64,000 nt of DNA from Microvirga ossetica (GTDB lineage Bacteria; Pseudomonadota; Alphaproteobacteria; Rhizobiales; Beijerinckiaceae), in assembly GCF_002741015.1 (NCBI RefSeq), contig NZ_CP016620.1:124001-188000 (forward strand), given 5' to 3'. The notes below the pieces were generated by a model, which saw only the letters and a list, made by a program, of their open reading frames with translations, did not search any database and had not been told where the DNA came from. The translations under genes and the position numbers were made by a program. Positions 1 through 9,392 of the stretch are shown here, in pieces (position 1 is the first letter of the stretch; every line of letters begins with the position of its first letter).

Positions 1-302
1 CGGGTATCGGTGATGAGGGTCGGCAGCAGCCCGGTGGTGCCATAGGCGCGGTGGGCCTGCGCGATGGTCCTGACGCCCTCGACGCTGCGCACGTCGTTGT
101 AGAGAACGCCGCCGCCGCCATTGACCTGCACGTCGATGAAGCCGGGAGCGAGGAGGCCCTGCGCCGCCCGGCGTTCGATACCTGCGCCGAGATCCTTCTC
201 CTCGGGCAAGGCGCGAATGCGGCCGTTCTCGATGACGACGGCGCGGCCGTCGAGCATGTGCGACCCGTCGAAGATCCGGGCGCCGGTCAGGGCAATGGTC
301 AT
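1..302 (-). CDS. nagA: N-acetylglucosamine-6-phosphate deacetylase, 5' part (runs off window)
   Basis: Only about the first 100 residues are present; the rest lies beyond base 1. NagA removes the acetyl group from GlcNAc-6-phosphate in the cytoplasm. The N-terminus reads MTIALTGARIFDG, and the amidohydrolase metal-site region GFIDVQVNGGGGV follows at about residues 58-70, in the place where NagA has its HGxxG-like loop, with GTTGLLPTLIT after it. The ATG at 302 overlaps the stop of the upstream SIS gene by one base (TGATG), so the two are translationally coupled. It is the last visible gene of the left arm of the amino-sugar island. Confidence 0.9.
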   Translation of the reverse strand, partial: MTIALTGARIFDGSHMLDGRAVVIENGRIRALPEEKDLGAGIERRAAQGLLAPGFIDVQVNGGGGVLYNDVRSVEGVRTIAQAHRAYGTTGLLPTLITDT

Positions 303-1345
303 CAGAGGGTCTCCGTCACCTTGCGCAGGCGCGGAGGATTGTCCGGATTGCGTCCGCGGCCCAAGGCAGTGGCGTTCACGAGAGGATAGAAGCTCTGGAT
401 CAGGGCGATCGGCGCAAGATAGGGATGCACGTCCTCGACCGAGGGCAGCATCACGCTGGCCGGGCCTTCCGCCGCTCCGGCGACGATGACGGGAACGCCC
501 TGCTCCTTCAGCTTCGTCACGAGATCGTTGACGCCGCTCAAGGTCTCGTCCTGCTGGCTGAGCACCAGGATCGGAAAGTGGTCGCCCGCCAGCGTCCAGG
601 GGCCGTGCATCAGTTCGGCGGCGCTCATCGCCTCCGCATGGATGCCCGAGGTTTCCTTGAGCTTGAGCGCCGCCTCCTGCGCCACCGCGAAGCCAACGCC
701 GCGGCCGACGACGAAGAGGTTGTCGGCTTCCGTCAGGATGGGAACCGCTGCCGACCAATCGGTTGCTGAGGCCCTGGCGAGCACATCGGGCAGGGTGTCG
801 AGCGCATCGAGCAGCTCCTGGTCCTGCGACCAATGGGCGACGAGCTGGAACCCGGCGGCGAGCGCCGCGATGAAGGACTTCGTGGCGGCGACGCTCTTCT
901 CCTGTCCCGCATGCAGCGGCAGCACGACCTCGCAGGTAGAGGCGAGGGGAGAGGAGGTGTCGTTCACGAGCGCCACCGTCAGCGCGCCGTCGTCACGCCC
1001 GGCCTGGGCGAGGTTGAGAATGTCCGGGCTGCGGCCCGATTGCGACACGGCGAGGAAGAGCGCATCGCGCATGCGCGGGCGCGCCTCGTAGACGGAGGTC
1101 ACGGAAGGACCGACGGAGGCGGTGACGAGGCCGGAATGGATCTCGAGCAGATATTTGACGAAGGTCGCCGCGTTGTCCGAGCTGCCGCGCGCGCAGGTGA
1201 CGGCAAAGGGCGGCGGAGACGCGCGCAGGCGCTTGCCGAGGTCACGGCACAGGGGCGCGTTGCTCTCGATGAGGCGCGCGACGACCTGAGGCGCTTCCCG
1301 AGCCTCGCGCAGCATATTTGTTCCCCTGTTCAATCGCTCTGACAT
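302..1345 (-). CDS. SIS-domain glucosamine-6-phosphate deaminase (NagB-II/AgaS type)
   Basis: 347 residues with two sugar-isomerase (SIS) domains like the C-terminal isomerase half of GlmS but without the glutaminase domain. Visible motifs are CARGSSDNAATF (about 51-62), the phosphosugar-binding SQSGRSPD, and ETSGIHAEAMSAAELMHGP in the second domain. Stand-alone proteins of this form act as glucosamine-6-phosphate deaminases replacing the classical NagB. Its position between nanEK and nagA fits the final step to fructose-6-phosphate. Start ATG at 1345, 39 bases after the nanEK stop. It could instead be an aminosugar isomerase of related specificity. Confidence 0.85.
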   Translation of the reverse strand: MSERLNRGTNMLREAREAPQVVARLIESNAPLCRDLGKRLRASPPPFAVTCARGSSDNAATFVKYLLEIHSGLVTASVGPSVTSVYEARPRMRDALFLAVSQSGRSPDILNLAQAGRDDGALTVALVNDTSSPLASTCEVVLPLHAGQEKSVAATKSFIAALAAGFQLVAHWSQDQELLDALDTLPDVLARASATDWSAAVPILTEADNLFVVGRGVGFAVAQEAALKLKETSGIHAEAMSAAELMHGPWTLAGDHFPILVLSQQDETLSGVNDLVTKLKEQGVPVIVAGAAEGPASVMLPSVEDVHPYLAPIALIQSFYPLVNATALGRGRNPDNPPRLRKVTETL

Positions 1346-1384
1346 ATCACACCCGGATACTGGCTCGTCACGGACACACGGCGG

Positions 1385-2998
1385 CTAGGCATTGGGTGCG
1401 TTAGCACCAATGACCGGGGCCGTGCCAACTTCTTGGATCTCGAAGGACATCTGCCTGTTCAGCAGATCTGCTACGCCGAGGAGACCGGCATCGACTCCAA
1501 GGAGGGCTGGTGCCAAGGTAGGCCTGAGGGCGGAAGGGAAGCGGGACAGGGCCGCCTCGAGACGAGGCAGGAACCCTGCCGCGAGGCCGACGCCGCCGCC
1601 GATCACCATGACCTGCGGATCGAGGAGAGCCTGCAACCCCGGGAGTGCCAAGGCGAGATGATCCACGGCCGCGGCGACGATGCGTTCGGCCCAACTCTCA
1701 CCCGCTGCCATGGCGGCGAACACCGCTTTGGCATCCACCTCATGACCAGTTTTTCGGGCTGCGGCCGCAATGGCGAATCCGGACGCCAAATCCTCCAGGC
1801 GGTGATACCGGTTCCCCGGCGCCGGCACCGGGATCTGGCCGACATGCCCGGCCAGACCGCCCGATCCACTCAAGAGCCGACCGCCAACGACAGCTCCGCC
1901 ACCGATTCCGCTCGACACGGTCAGGAAAAGAAGATCGCGGCCTCGGCCGGCCCCAAAGCGATACTCACCCCAAGCCGCGGCCTGAGCATCGTTCAGAGCC
2001 AAAACGGGGCCGACGAAGTGATCGGCCAGTTGTGATACGAGCGGGAACTCCGCCGGAACGGGCAAGGTCGTCGGATTGACGGCCGTCCAGCGTCCGTCCC
2101 GGATCAGGCCAGTCACAGCGGCCGCGACACCGTCATACTGCCCACGCCAGTCCCGTGCGACATCGGCGGCGGCTCGCAGCCACACCTCCGCTCCGTCGGC
2201 GGGCCGTGTCGGAACCTGACGTCGCTCGAGGACGCGGTTTTCCAGGACCAACGCCACGGCTGTCTTGCTGCCGCCGATATCGATCGCGAGAACTGGTCTC
2301 GCCGGGGCTGATTCACGTGCAATTGCGTCAGCGAACCATTGCGTGATGTACTCGGGGCGGGTGATGGCGGAGCCGACGACCACCGCCGCAGCGCCCGCGC
2401 GTAAGGCCGCGGCGGCTAGACGGGGCTCGTTGTAGCGGCCTTCGGCGAAGACCGGCCTATCCAACCTACAGGCCTCCACCACCAGGCTGATGTCCGGCGA
2501 ACGCGGCGGCGGCCCCGCATCCGTGTAGCCCGACATCGTAGTGCCGATGATGTCTGCGCCCAGTGCGCTTGCATTCCGTGCCTCGGCAATCGTCGCGATG
2601 TCCGCCATTGCGATGCAGCCCCGGGTGTGCACCGCCTCAACGAGGGTCCTTACTGGGACAGGCCTGACCCGGTCAGTCGCATCGAAGGCGATGATTGCTG
2701 CACCAGCCTCAGCCAGAACGCGGACATCGTCGATCCAGGGTGTGATCCGGACGGACGTATCCGTAAGGTCGCGTTTCACCAGACCAATGATCGGCAGCGA
2801 ACAGGCGGCAGCGACCGCGGCAACATTGGCGACGCCTTCGATCCTGAGAGCCCGGGCGCCGGCGCTCTGGGCGGCCAGTGCGAAGCGAACGACCGACGCG
2901 GGATCGTCGAACGAACCGCCGGGAACGGGCTGGCACGAGACGACCAAGCCGCCTTTCAATCTTTCGGTGAGTGCTTCGGTCGCAAGCTGCGATGTCAT
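1385..2998 (-). CDS. nanEK: Bifunctional ManNAc-6-phosphate 2-epimerase / ManNAc kinase (NanE-NanK fusion)
   Basis: 537 residues. Residues 1 to about 230 form a NanE TIM barrel: GGLVVSCQPVPGG at the start, IGLVKRDLTDTSVRITP, GTTMSGYTD and FAEGRYNEP, which hold the phosphate-binding and catalytic residues of the epimerase. Residues from about 237 form a ROK kinase beginning LAIDIGGSKTAVAL, with SSGIGGGAVVGG and GLAGHVGQIPV. The usual ROK zinc-site cysteines (CxCGxxGC) are missing after the GH motif. The two activities convert ManNAc to ManNAc-6-P and then GlcNAc-6-P for NagA. The start overlaps the upstream oxidoreductase stop by four bases (ATGA). Confidence 0.9.
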   Translation of the reverse strand: MTSQLATEALTERLKGGLVVSCQPVPGGSFDDPASVVRFALAAQSAGARALRIEGVANVAAVAAACSLPIIGLVKRDLTDTSVRITPWIDDVRVLAEAGAAIIAFDATDRVRPVPVRTLVEAVHTRGCIAMADIATIAEARNASALGADIIGTTMSGYTDAGPPPRSPDISLVVEACRLDRPVFAEGRYNEPRLAAAALRAGAAAVVVGSAITRPEYITQWFADAIARESAPARPVLAIDIGGSKTAVALVLENRVLERRQVPTRPADGAEVWLRAAADVARDWRGQYDGVAAAVTGLIRDGRWTAVNPTTLPVPAEFPLVSQLADHFVGPVLALNDAQAAAWGEYRFGAGRGRDLLFLTVSSGIGGGAVVGGRLLSGSGGLAGHVGQIPVPAPGNRYHRLEDLASGFAIAAAARKTGHEVDAKAVFAAMAAGESWAERIVAAAVDHLALALPGLQALLDPQVMVIGGGVGLAAGFLPRLEAALSRFPSALRPTLAPALLGVDAGLLGVADLLNRQMSFEIQEVGTAPVIGANAPNA

Positions 2999-4038
2999 GA
3001 CGATTCCGGACTTGTGTGGGTTTGTCGAATGGTGGGTTGCATCAGGGTGGCGCCGGTGACCGGGACCTCACACCGGCCGGCGCTGGCCCGGTGGACCGCC
3101 TCGATGCAGGCGACGACATGGCGTCCATACGCTCCGCTGACCGGCGAAGGCGTATCGTTCAGGATGCTGGCGGCGAGGGCCCGCCATTCGCGTGCCACTG
3201 CCGCGCCCATCCAGTTCGGCTCGATGGAACCGGGCACCGGCGCCCAGACTCCATCTCGGCCCGTGCTGACCCCGTGATCGAAATCGATCCGGATCGTGCC
3301 GTTCTCACACACAAGATCCATGGCGTACGTCACCGCTCCATTGCGGTAGCCAACGCTGGCGACCTGGCCGATCCGGCCGTTGGCGAAGCGTAAGCCAATC
3401 AGGGCAGCATCATCGGCCTCCTGTTCGTGGAAGAAGGTGCCGGTCATCGCGCTGACCCCAACCACCGGCTCTCCCATGAGCCAGATCAACCGGTCGAGCG
3501 CGTGGATGCCGGCCGTCATCAACATGCCGCCGCCTGAGGCGTCATCGAGATGCCAAGGGCGCCGGTTGCTCTCCATCCAGAGCTTGATCATCCAACTCGA
3601 CCCGAGGACAGGGGCGCCCAGCACTCCCGAGTCGACGATCTCCTTGGCTTTAAGGCAGGGCAGGGCGAAATGCATCACGTGCCCGATCATGAGTTTGACC
3701 CTGCTCGCGTCAGCAGCCGCGAGCACGGCATCGCACGCAGCAACGTTGGGTGCCATGGGCTTTTCCAGCAGGATATGCTTGCCTGCCTGCGCGGCTCCGA
3801 TGGCGATCTCCTCATGCAGGTCGTGCGGCGTGGCAATCAGAACGGCATCGACGGCCGGATCATCGAGCAGAGCACGCCAGTCGCGGTAGCTCGTGCCACC
3901 ATGCTCGGCCGCGAAGGCAGCTGCGGCATCCGCGTTCTCCCGGCACGACGCGACGAGCCTGACCTCATCGACCTCCACCATCGCCCGGGCATGAACCGCT
4001 CCGAAGTGGCCGGCTCCGATAATTCCTACGCCGATCAT
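2995..4038 (-). CDS. Gfo/Idh/MocA-family oxidoreductase
   Basis: 347 residues. The N-terminal Rossmann fold starts VGIIGAGHFGAVHA (GxGxxG NAD(P) motif) and carries ATPHDLH and the family signature LLEKPMA around residue 100. The C-terminal half has DDASGGGMLMTAGIHALD, the usual substrate-side dimerisation region. Members oxidise or reduce sugars, cyclitols and sugar acids; in sialic-acid clusters of other bacteria related enzymes handle 2,7-anhydro or oxidised sialic acids. It overlaps both neighbours by ATGA junctions, so it belongs to one operon with nanEK and the second oxidoreductase. The exact substrate cannot be read from sequence. Confidence 0.85.
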   Translation of the reverse strand: MIGVGIIGAGHFGAVHARAMVEVDEVRLVASCRENADAAAAFAAEHGGTSYRDWRALLDDPAVDAVLIATPHDLHEEIAIGAAQAGKHILLEKPMAPNVAACDAVLAAADASRVKLMIGHVMHFALPCLKAKEIVDSGVLGAPVLGSSWMIKLWMESNRRPWHLDDASGGGMLMTAGIHALDRLIWLMGEPVVGVSAMTGTFFHEQEADDAALIGLRFANGRIGQVASVGYRNGAVTYAMDLVCENGTIRIDFDHGVSTGRDGVWAPVPGSIEPNWMGAAVAREWRALAASILNDTPSPVSGAYGRHVVACIEAVHRASAGRCEVPVTGATLMQPTIRQTHTSPESS

Positions 4039-5006
4039 GAGTTTGCCTTCTCGTATGCGGCATCGATGATCTGCATCGCTGCCAGATAATCTTCGATGCT
4101 CACCCCCGGGGGCTTCCCTGAGCGGAGTCTGTTGAACGTGTCAGCCATGAACAGGCGGTAGCGCATGCCAGGATGCTCGGGCGCAAGCATTCGGGTGCTG
4201 CCATCGTCCAGCGTTGTGCATTGCGCCGTCTCGCCGCGATCGCTCAGGTAGGCGTTGCCGGTGGCAATCCGCCACTCGAAGTCTCCGCCCGGGGCCATCG
4301 AGGCATAGGTGTAGCCGGCCTCGACCGTGAAGAGTGTTCCGGCCTCGTCGCAGAGGGTCACATGAGCATGGTCCTCGACCGGCTCGTCATGGATGCGGTT
4401 GCCGATCAAGGCCGAGACGACGCGCAAGGCTCCCTGCGCGAGGGAGAGGGCGGCATCGATGCCATGGATGCCGAGATTGCGCAGCGCCCCGCCACCGCCG
4501 ATCGCTGGATCGAGCATCCAGCCGACGCCGTCGTCGCGATAGCGCTGCGGCGGACCATTGACGATCCGGAAATGGCCGTAGGCGAGCTTGCCGAGGCGGC
4601 CTTCTGCCTCAAGCTCCGCCATTGCTCGAAAGACAGGCCCGAAGCGGTTGGGAAGCGGGACGCCAACAAAGCTGCCGTATCTCCGGCTAGCCTCAACGAC
4701 GCGCATCAAGCCCCCAGTGGCGTTGGCTGCCGGCTTCTCAAGGACCAGCGAAACACCTGCCGCGATGACCTGAATAGCAACATCCGGAACTGCCAATGGA
4801 TGTCCCATAAGCAGGATCAGATCAGGGCGGGCCTCGATGACCTGATCCAGGCTCTGCGCGGTCGCCAACCCATGCTCGGCAGCAAAGCGCCTTGTCGCTG
4901 TCGCATCTGGATCCCAGACCAAGGCGGCTTCACCGCCTGACGATATAACGGCATCCAAGTGCATCGGCGCGTGCCAATGGCTTACGCCCAGTAAGGCAAC
5001 TCTCAT
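4035..5006 (-). CDS. Gfo/Idh/MocA-family oxidoreductase, first gene of the left arm
   Basis: About 323 residues from the chosen start MRVALLGVSHWH at 5006, which has AGGA seven bases upstream. An in-frame ATG at 5036 gives ten more residues but has no ribosome site. The Rossmann region has GVSHWH instead of a clean GxGxxG, and LVLEKPAAN is the family EKP motif. GGGGALRNLGIHGIDAAL marks the C-terminal domain. It is only weakly similar to the downstream family member, so the pair probably does different chemistry. It opens the minus-strand operon and is divergent from the GntR regulator. Confidence 0.83.
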   Translation of the reverse strand: MRVALLGVSHWHAPMHLDAVISSGGEAALVWDPDATATRRFAAEHGLATAQSLDQVIEARPDLILLMGHPLAVPDVAIQVIAAGVSLVLEKPAANATGGLMRVVEASRRYGSFVGVPLPNRFGPVFRAMAELEAEGRLGKLAYGHFRIVNGPPQRYRDDGVGWMLDPAIGGGGALRNLGIHGIDAALSLAQGALRVVSALIGNRIHDEPVEDHAHVTLCDEAGTLFTVEAGYTYASMAPGGDFEWRIATGNAYLSDRGETAQCTTLDDGSTRMLAPEHPGMRYRLFMADTFNRLRSGKPPGVSIEDYLAAMQIIDAAYEKANS

Positions 5007-5036
5007 CGTTTCGATCCTGAAATCAGACCCATGCAC

Positions 5037-5130
5037 AAATCCTCTTGCTGGATATCCTACAAGCTGATATTAAACAAGTGCTATCGCAGATCTAAACCTT
5101 ATTTCACTGATCCCTAGGCCGCGGAGGCCG
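5037..5130. promoter_or_regulatory. Divergent control region between the two arms of the amino-sugar island
   Basis: About 94 bases separate the oxidoreductase start and the regulator start. The region is more AT-rich than its surroundings. Near-repeats GCTGGATAT (5047-5055) and GCTGATAT (5063-5070) and the palindrome GGATATCC (5050-5057) are candidate operator elements for the adjacent GntR/FCD protein. NanR of E. coli also binds short direct repeats, but the sequence differs and this is inference. A GGAGG at 5123-5127 serves the regulator. Confidence 0.4.
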
Positions 5131-5856
5131 ATGATGCCAAGTGTCAGACAGCTCAAGCCACTGAGGCGCCCGCTATCGCTCCATGTGAGCGTGCAGGAGA
5201 GCCTGCGCAGCTTTATCGAGGACAACCAGCTCAAGGCTGGGGACGCCCTGCCACCGGAGTCATTCCTCGCTCAGCAGCTCGGCGTCAGCCGCAACTCTGT
5301 CCGCGAGGCGATCAAGGCCCTCGAATCCGTGGGGGTTTTAGAAACCCGCCGCGGCATCGGCGTGTTCGTGAAGGCGTTTTCATTCCAGCCGCTCCTGGAC
5401 AATCTCGCCTATGGCCTCGGCGACGGCCTACGCGATATCGAGGAACTCCGCGAGCTGCGACGCGTCCTCGAAACCGGGCTCATCCACAAGACGGTCGAGA
5501 TGATTGGCGAAGAGGATCTCGCCGCTTTGCGTCAGGTGACGGAACGCATGCGCCAACGCGCCGAGCGCAACGAGAGCTTCGTCGAGGAAGACGAGCAGTT
5601 TCACCGACTGCTGTTCCGTTGCCAGAACAACAGGATGCTCACCGGCCTGATCGAGGTGTTCTGGCGGGCCTTCTACAAAGTGTCCAACTTCGCCAACCTC
5701 GCCAACTCGGACCCGCTTTCGACATGGCGGGATCACCACGAGATCGTTGAAGCCGTCGCCGCGCGCGATGTCGAACGAGCTCGGGAGAGGCTCGACAAAC
5801 ATTATGAGGGCATTCTCGACGTTATCGCGAGCAACAGACGAGCGGCCAACAGCTAA
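5131..5856 (+). CDS. GntR-family regulator with FCD domain (NanR-like)
   Basis: 241 residues. A winged helix-turn-helix occupies about residues 15-85 (LPPESFLAQQLGVSRNSVREAIKALESVGVLETRRGIGVFV), followed by an all-helical FCD ligand-binding domain with RELRRVLETGL and DEQFHRLLFRCQNN. FCD members sense acids and sugar acids; the place between the two divergent arms suggests it represses both until the sugar or an intermediate binds. Two ATGs are adjacent (5131 and 5134); the GGAGG spacing favours 5134 slightly. It ends 12 bases before the binding-protein gene and is probably co-transcribed with it. Confidence 0.88.
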   Translation: MMPSVRQLKPLRRPLSLHVSVQESLRSFIEDNQLKAGDALPPESFLAQQLGVSRNSVREAIKALESVGVLETRRGIGVFVKAFSFQPLLDNLAYGLGDGLRDIEELRELRRVLETGLIHKTVEMIGEEDLAALRQVTERMRQRAERNESFVEEDEQFHRLLFRCQNNRMLTGLIEVFWRAFYKVSNFANLANSDPLSTWRDHHEIVEAVAARDVERARERLDKHYEGILDVIASNRRAANS

Positions 5857-5868
5857 CAGGAGGAACCG

Positions 5869-7452
5869 ATGCAGTTGAAGACTTTGACACGAGCCATCTC
5901 CGTCGCGGCGTTACTCGGGGCGACAGCCCTGACCACATCGGCCGCAGCCCAGGAGCCGAAGACGATCACCGGTGGTTTTGACGTAGGGCCCGGCGGCTTC
6001 CAGGGCAACTTCAACCCGCTCGCAGCCACAGGCGGGTTCACCTGGCTCAACGTCTACTTCGAGCCGCTGGTCAATTACAATGCCGATCTGACAGCGATCG
6101 AAAGCGCACTCGCCAACGAGTATGCCGTCAACGCCGACAAGACCGAGTACACCTTCAAGCTCGCCAACGAGACCTGGCACGATGGCAAGCCCTTCACTTC
6201 CAAGGACGTAAAGTTCACGGTTGACCTTGCCAAGAATGGCGAGACCGGAACCGTCTTCGCCGCTCGCCTCAACGCGGTGTCATCTGTCGAGTTGCCTGAC
6301 GAGCGGACGGCAGTTATCAAGCTCTCGCGCCCTGATGCGGGTCTCCTCGCGACACTGACGAAGCTCATGATCCTGCCTGAGCATGCGTTGTCCGGCATGA
6401 CGCCAAAGGAGTTGGCGACCGGCACCTGGTGGGCGACCAAGCCGATTGGAACCGGTCCGTTCAAGTTCAAGCAGTACGTGAGCGACCAATACGTCGAGTT
6501 GGTGGCCGATGATGACTACCGCCTCGGGCGTCCGAAGGCCGACCGGGTGATCAACCGCTACTTCAAGAACACGGCCGCGGCCGTAGCGGCCCTGCGCGCG
6601 GGCGAGATCCAGTTCACCTACGTCGAGTCTGACGACGTCGCGGCCTTCAAGGACAACAAAGGGTTCAAGGTCATCGAGGGGCAGTCCTTTGTCGCCAACT
6701 ATCTCGGCTTCAACCAGCAGGTCCCGCTCTGGAAGGACGTTCGCGTGCGCCAGGCGGTCATGCACGCCATCGACCGCCAGGCCATCATCGACAGCCTCTA
6801 CGGCGGCGCTGCGACCGAGGCCAACTGCGGCTATGTCGCCAAGCAGCTCGTCCCTGAAGGGCTAAACCCCTATAAGTACGATCCGGCAAAAGCCAAGGCG
6901 CTGTTGACAGAGGCCGGCTGGGACAAGATCAACGGCAGCAAGCCGATCACCTGGCTGACCTATTACAACACACCACAAGCCGCCAACGTCATGGCGGCCG
7001 TGCAGGCGATGCTCGCGCAGGTCGGCATCAACGTTGTGCCGCGGGTGGTCGACACCCCGACGTATAACGGTATCATTTACGCCGGCAACCCCGACTTCAG
7101 TCAGTTTCCGCTTGTCTACGCCGGGCTTCAGAACGGACCCGATCCATCGGGTCTTAACATCGGCCTCAATGCAGCGCAAAAGCCACCAGCCGGAGCGAAC
7201 TTCCTCCGCATCGACATGCAGGACCTGACCAAGGCATTCGATGCCGCGCTGGCCGAAACCAATCCACAGCAGCTCAACGCCCGCTATCAGGACGTGTGCA
7301 AGGCGATGAACGCCAAACTCCCCTGGGCCACCATGTGGGTCGCCAACCGGTATGGCGTCGCCTCGGCGAAGCTCAAGGACTTCATCTGGGTGCCTGCTCC
7401 GGCTGGCGGACCTTACAACGCGCATCCGGAGAAATGGTCGATCGAGAAGTAG
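5869..7452 (+). CDS. ABC transporter substrate-binding protein, family 5 (Dpp/Opp type)
   Basis: 527 residues with a Sec signal peptide (LTRAISVAALLGATALTTSAAA, cleavage near residue 28). The body has the family-5 features: WLNVYFEPLV, the DGKPFTSKDVKFTVD segment, PIGTGPFKF, and VRQAVMHAIDRQAIID around residue 300. It is periplasmic and delivers the ligand to the permeases downstream. Family-5 proteins bind peptides, nickel or sugars; H. ducreyi SatA shows that the family can bind sialic acid. The ribosome site AGGAGG lies seven bases before the ATG. Confidence 0.9.
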   Translation: MQLKTLTRAISVAALLGATALTTSAAAQEPKTITGGFDVGPGGFQGNFNPLAATGGFTWLNVYFEPLVNYNADLTAIESALANEYAVNADKTEYTFKLANETWHDGKPFTSKDVKFTVDLAKNGETGTVFAARLNAVSSVELPDERTAVIKLSRPDAGLLATLTKLMILPEHALSGMTPKELATGTWWATKPIGTGPFKFKQYVSDQYVELVADDDYRLGRPKADRVINRYFKNTAAAVAALRAGEIQFTYVESDDVAAFKDNKGFKVIEGQSFVANYLGFNQQVPLWKDVRVRQAVMHAIDRQAIIDSLYGGAATEANCGYVAKQLVPEGLNPYKYDPAKAKALLTEAGWDKINGSKPITWLTYYNTPQAANVMAAVQAMLAQVGINVVPRVVDTPTYNGIIYAGNPDFSQFPLVYAGLQNGPDPSGLNIGLNAAQKPPAGANFLRIDMQDLTKAFDAALAETNPQQLNARYQDVCKAMNAKLPWATMWVANRYGVASAKLKDFIWVPAPAGGPYNAHPEKWSIEK

Positions 7453-7473
7453 GCGCAACTGCCGAAGCATCAC

Positions 7474-7507
7474 GGAAGGCGGCTCGCTCTCGCTTGGGCC
7501 GCCTTCC
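7474..7507 (+). terminator. Intercistronic hairpin after the binding-protein gene
   Basis: A perfect 10-bp stem (GGAAGGCGGC at 7474-7483 with GCCGCCTTCC at 7498-7507) and a 14-base loop sit in the 76-base gap between the binding-protein and first permease genes. No T-run follows, so it is more likely an mRNA-stabilising or attenuating hairpin that lets the binding protein be made in excess than a full terminator. Confidence 0.6.
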
Positions 7508-7528
7508 TAAAGCCACAAGGGCATACTC

Positions 7529-8488
7529 ATGCTGCCATATATCTTGCGACGCCTCGCCACCGGTCTGCTGATGCTCGTCGCCTTGAGCATTCTTGTGTTC
7601 GTGCTTCTTCGCCTGGCACCTGGCGACCCCATCGACGCCTATGTCAATCCTAACGTCGCCATGTCCCAGGCGGAAATGGCTGCGCTACGCGCGCGTCTCG
7701 GATTCGACCAGCCTCTGCCTGTTCAATACCTGGCATGGTTGCGGGCTGCCGCCACCGGCGACCTTGGCTTCTCAATCCAGCGCAATGGCGTGAGGGTCCT
7801 GCCCCTCGTGCTCGAGCGCATTGGGCCCACCGTCCTGCTGATGGCCGCCGGTCTTGCGATTGCCATTGTGCTCGGCATCGCGGCGGGGATCCTCAGCGCG
7901 GTCAGGCGCAACTCCCCAACTGACATCGGCTTTTCCGTCGTCGCCTTCTTTGGCATCTCGAGCCCGGCCTTCCTGACAGCGATCCTCGGATTGTACCTGT
8001 TTTCGGTGGTTCTCCGCTGGGCACCGTCCGGCGGCATGCTGACACCCGGCGCCCCGTTCTCAATCGGGGACCTCCTGGCTCATCTCATTCTACCCGCGTG
8101 CCTCCTGTCGATCGGCCACGCTGCTCTAATCATGCGCTACATGCGCGCGTCGCTTCTCGAGGTGCTGAACCAGGATTATGTCCGCACCGCTCGGGCGAAG
8201 GGCGTCAAGGAGTTCTGGGTGATCATGAAACACGCGTTGCGTAACGCGCTCCTGCCGGTCGTCACCCTCATTGGATCGACCATCGGCATTGCCGTGGGCG
8301 GCGCGATCTTCATCGAGAGCGTCTTCAACTGGCCAGGCATGGGGTTGCTGCTGATCAATGCCGTTGATACCCGTGACTACCCGGTCATCATGGGCGCGAC
8401 GCTGATCATCGGAGCCTGCGTCATCGTGGTCAACCTCCTGACCGACATGGCATATGCGGCTGTCGATCCCCGCATCCAGGTGGCCTGA
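7529..8488 (+). CDS. ABC transporter permease, DppB/OppB type
   Basis: 319 residues, inner membrane, about six transmembrane helices. The N-terminus [17 protein letters not shown] and the segment [13 protein letters not shown] are typical of DppB. The cytoplasmic EAA loop reads [28 protein letters not shown] (about 212-240), which docks on the ATPases. It ends three bases before the second permease. It forms the transmembrane pore with that gene product. Confidence 0.92.
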   Translation: MLPYILRRLATGLLMLVALSILVFVLLRLAPGDPIDAYVNPNVAMSQAEMAALRARLGFDQPLPVQYLAWLRAAATGDLGFSIQRNGVRVLPLVLERIGPTVLLMAAGLAIAIVLGIAAGILSAVRRNSPTDIGFSVVAFFGISSPAFLTAILGLYLFSVVLRWAPSGGMLTPGAPFSIGDLLAHLILPACLLSIGHAALIMRYMRASLLEVLNQDYVRTARAKGVKEFWVIMKHALRNALLPVVTLIGSTIGIAVGGAIFIESVFNWPGMGLLLINAVDTRDYPVIMGATLIIGACVIVVNLLTDMAYAAVDPRIQVA

Positions 8489-8490
8489 CG

Positions 8491-9372
8491 ATGAGTGCTG
8501 CAGTTGCTGTCGCTGGATCTCGCAAAGGACCGACTGCCCGGGCCCTCGGGCGGTTCGTCACCAACCGGGTCGCCTTGTTGGGGCTTGTGGCCCTCGCCCT
8601 CATTCTCGCAGCGATCCTGACTTATCCGCTCTGGTGGGCCTATTCGCCCAATCAGATCGACCTGCGCGCTCTCAACAAGGGGCCGAGCGCCAGCCACTGG
8701 TTCGGAACCGACGGCGTTGGCCGCGACGTCCTTGCTCGTCTGATGCAGGGCGGCCGGATCTCGCTGCTCGTCGCGATCACATCGGTTGCAGTTTCCCTGG
8801 TCATCGGCTTCCTCGTGGGCGCGGTGTCGTCCTTCAGTGGCCGTGTGGTCGACGGCGCCATCATGCGCCTCGTCGATCTTGCCATGACGCTGCCACCGGT
8901 GATCCTGCTGCTTGTCCTCGCGTCGATCGTCGGGACCGGCATTGTGCCCACAATCGCCGTGATCTCGTTGCTGTCCTGGCCTGTGCTGTCACGCATGGTC
9001 CGGGCCCGTCTTCTCGAACTGCGCGAACGCGACTTCGTGGTCGCTGCGCGCGGGATGGGAGCCGGAATGGGTCACCTGCTGTTCCGGCATGGCCTCCCGA
9101 ACTGCATCGACATCCTCGTGGTCTACACGACCTTGCAGATTGCCAACGCCATCCTGCTCGAGGCGGGCCTGTCCTTCCTCGGACTCGGCATCGCTCCGCC
9201 TGAGGCCAGCTGGGGCAACATGCTGAACGCCGCTCGCTCGACCAGCGTCCTTGAACAATATGTCTGGCAGTGGATGTTCCCCGGCGCAGCGCTCGTCATC
9301 ACCGTGCTCGCGATCAATTTCGTCGGCGATGGCCTGCGTGACGCCTTCGACCCTCGTTCCGATCTTCAATAA
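8491..9372 (+). CDS. ABC transporter permease, DppC/OppC type
   Basis: 293 residues with an N-terminal membrane helix, then [24 protein letters not shown], the standard DppC opening, and an EAA loop [46 protein letters not shown] near the C-terminus is also characteristic. It pairs with the preceding permease. Start at 8491, almost touching the upstream stop. Confidence 0.92.
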   Translation: MSAAVAVAGSRKGPTARALGRFVTNRVALLGLVALALILAAILTYPLWWAYSPNQIDLRALNKGPSASHWFGTDGVGRDVLARLMQGGRISLLVAITSVAVSLVIGFLVGAVSSFSGRVVDGAIMRLVDLAMTLPPVILLLVLASIVGTGIVPTIAVISLLSWPVLSRMVRARLLELRERDFVVAARGMGAGMGHLLFRHGLPNCIDILVVYTTLQIANAILLEAGLSFLGLGIAPPEASWGNMLNAARSTSVLEQYVWQWMFPGAALVITVLAINFVGDGLRDAFDPRSDLQ

Positions 9373-9392
9373 CCAAGCAACAAAGGTGTCCT

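Noticed and set aside
51..489. Plus-strand open frames opposite nagA and the SIS gene
   Set aside because: They are antisense shadows of high-GC coding DNA; the minus-strand frames carry clear family motifs.
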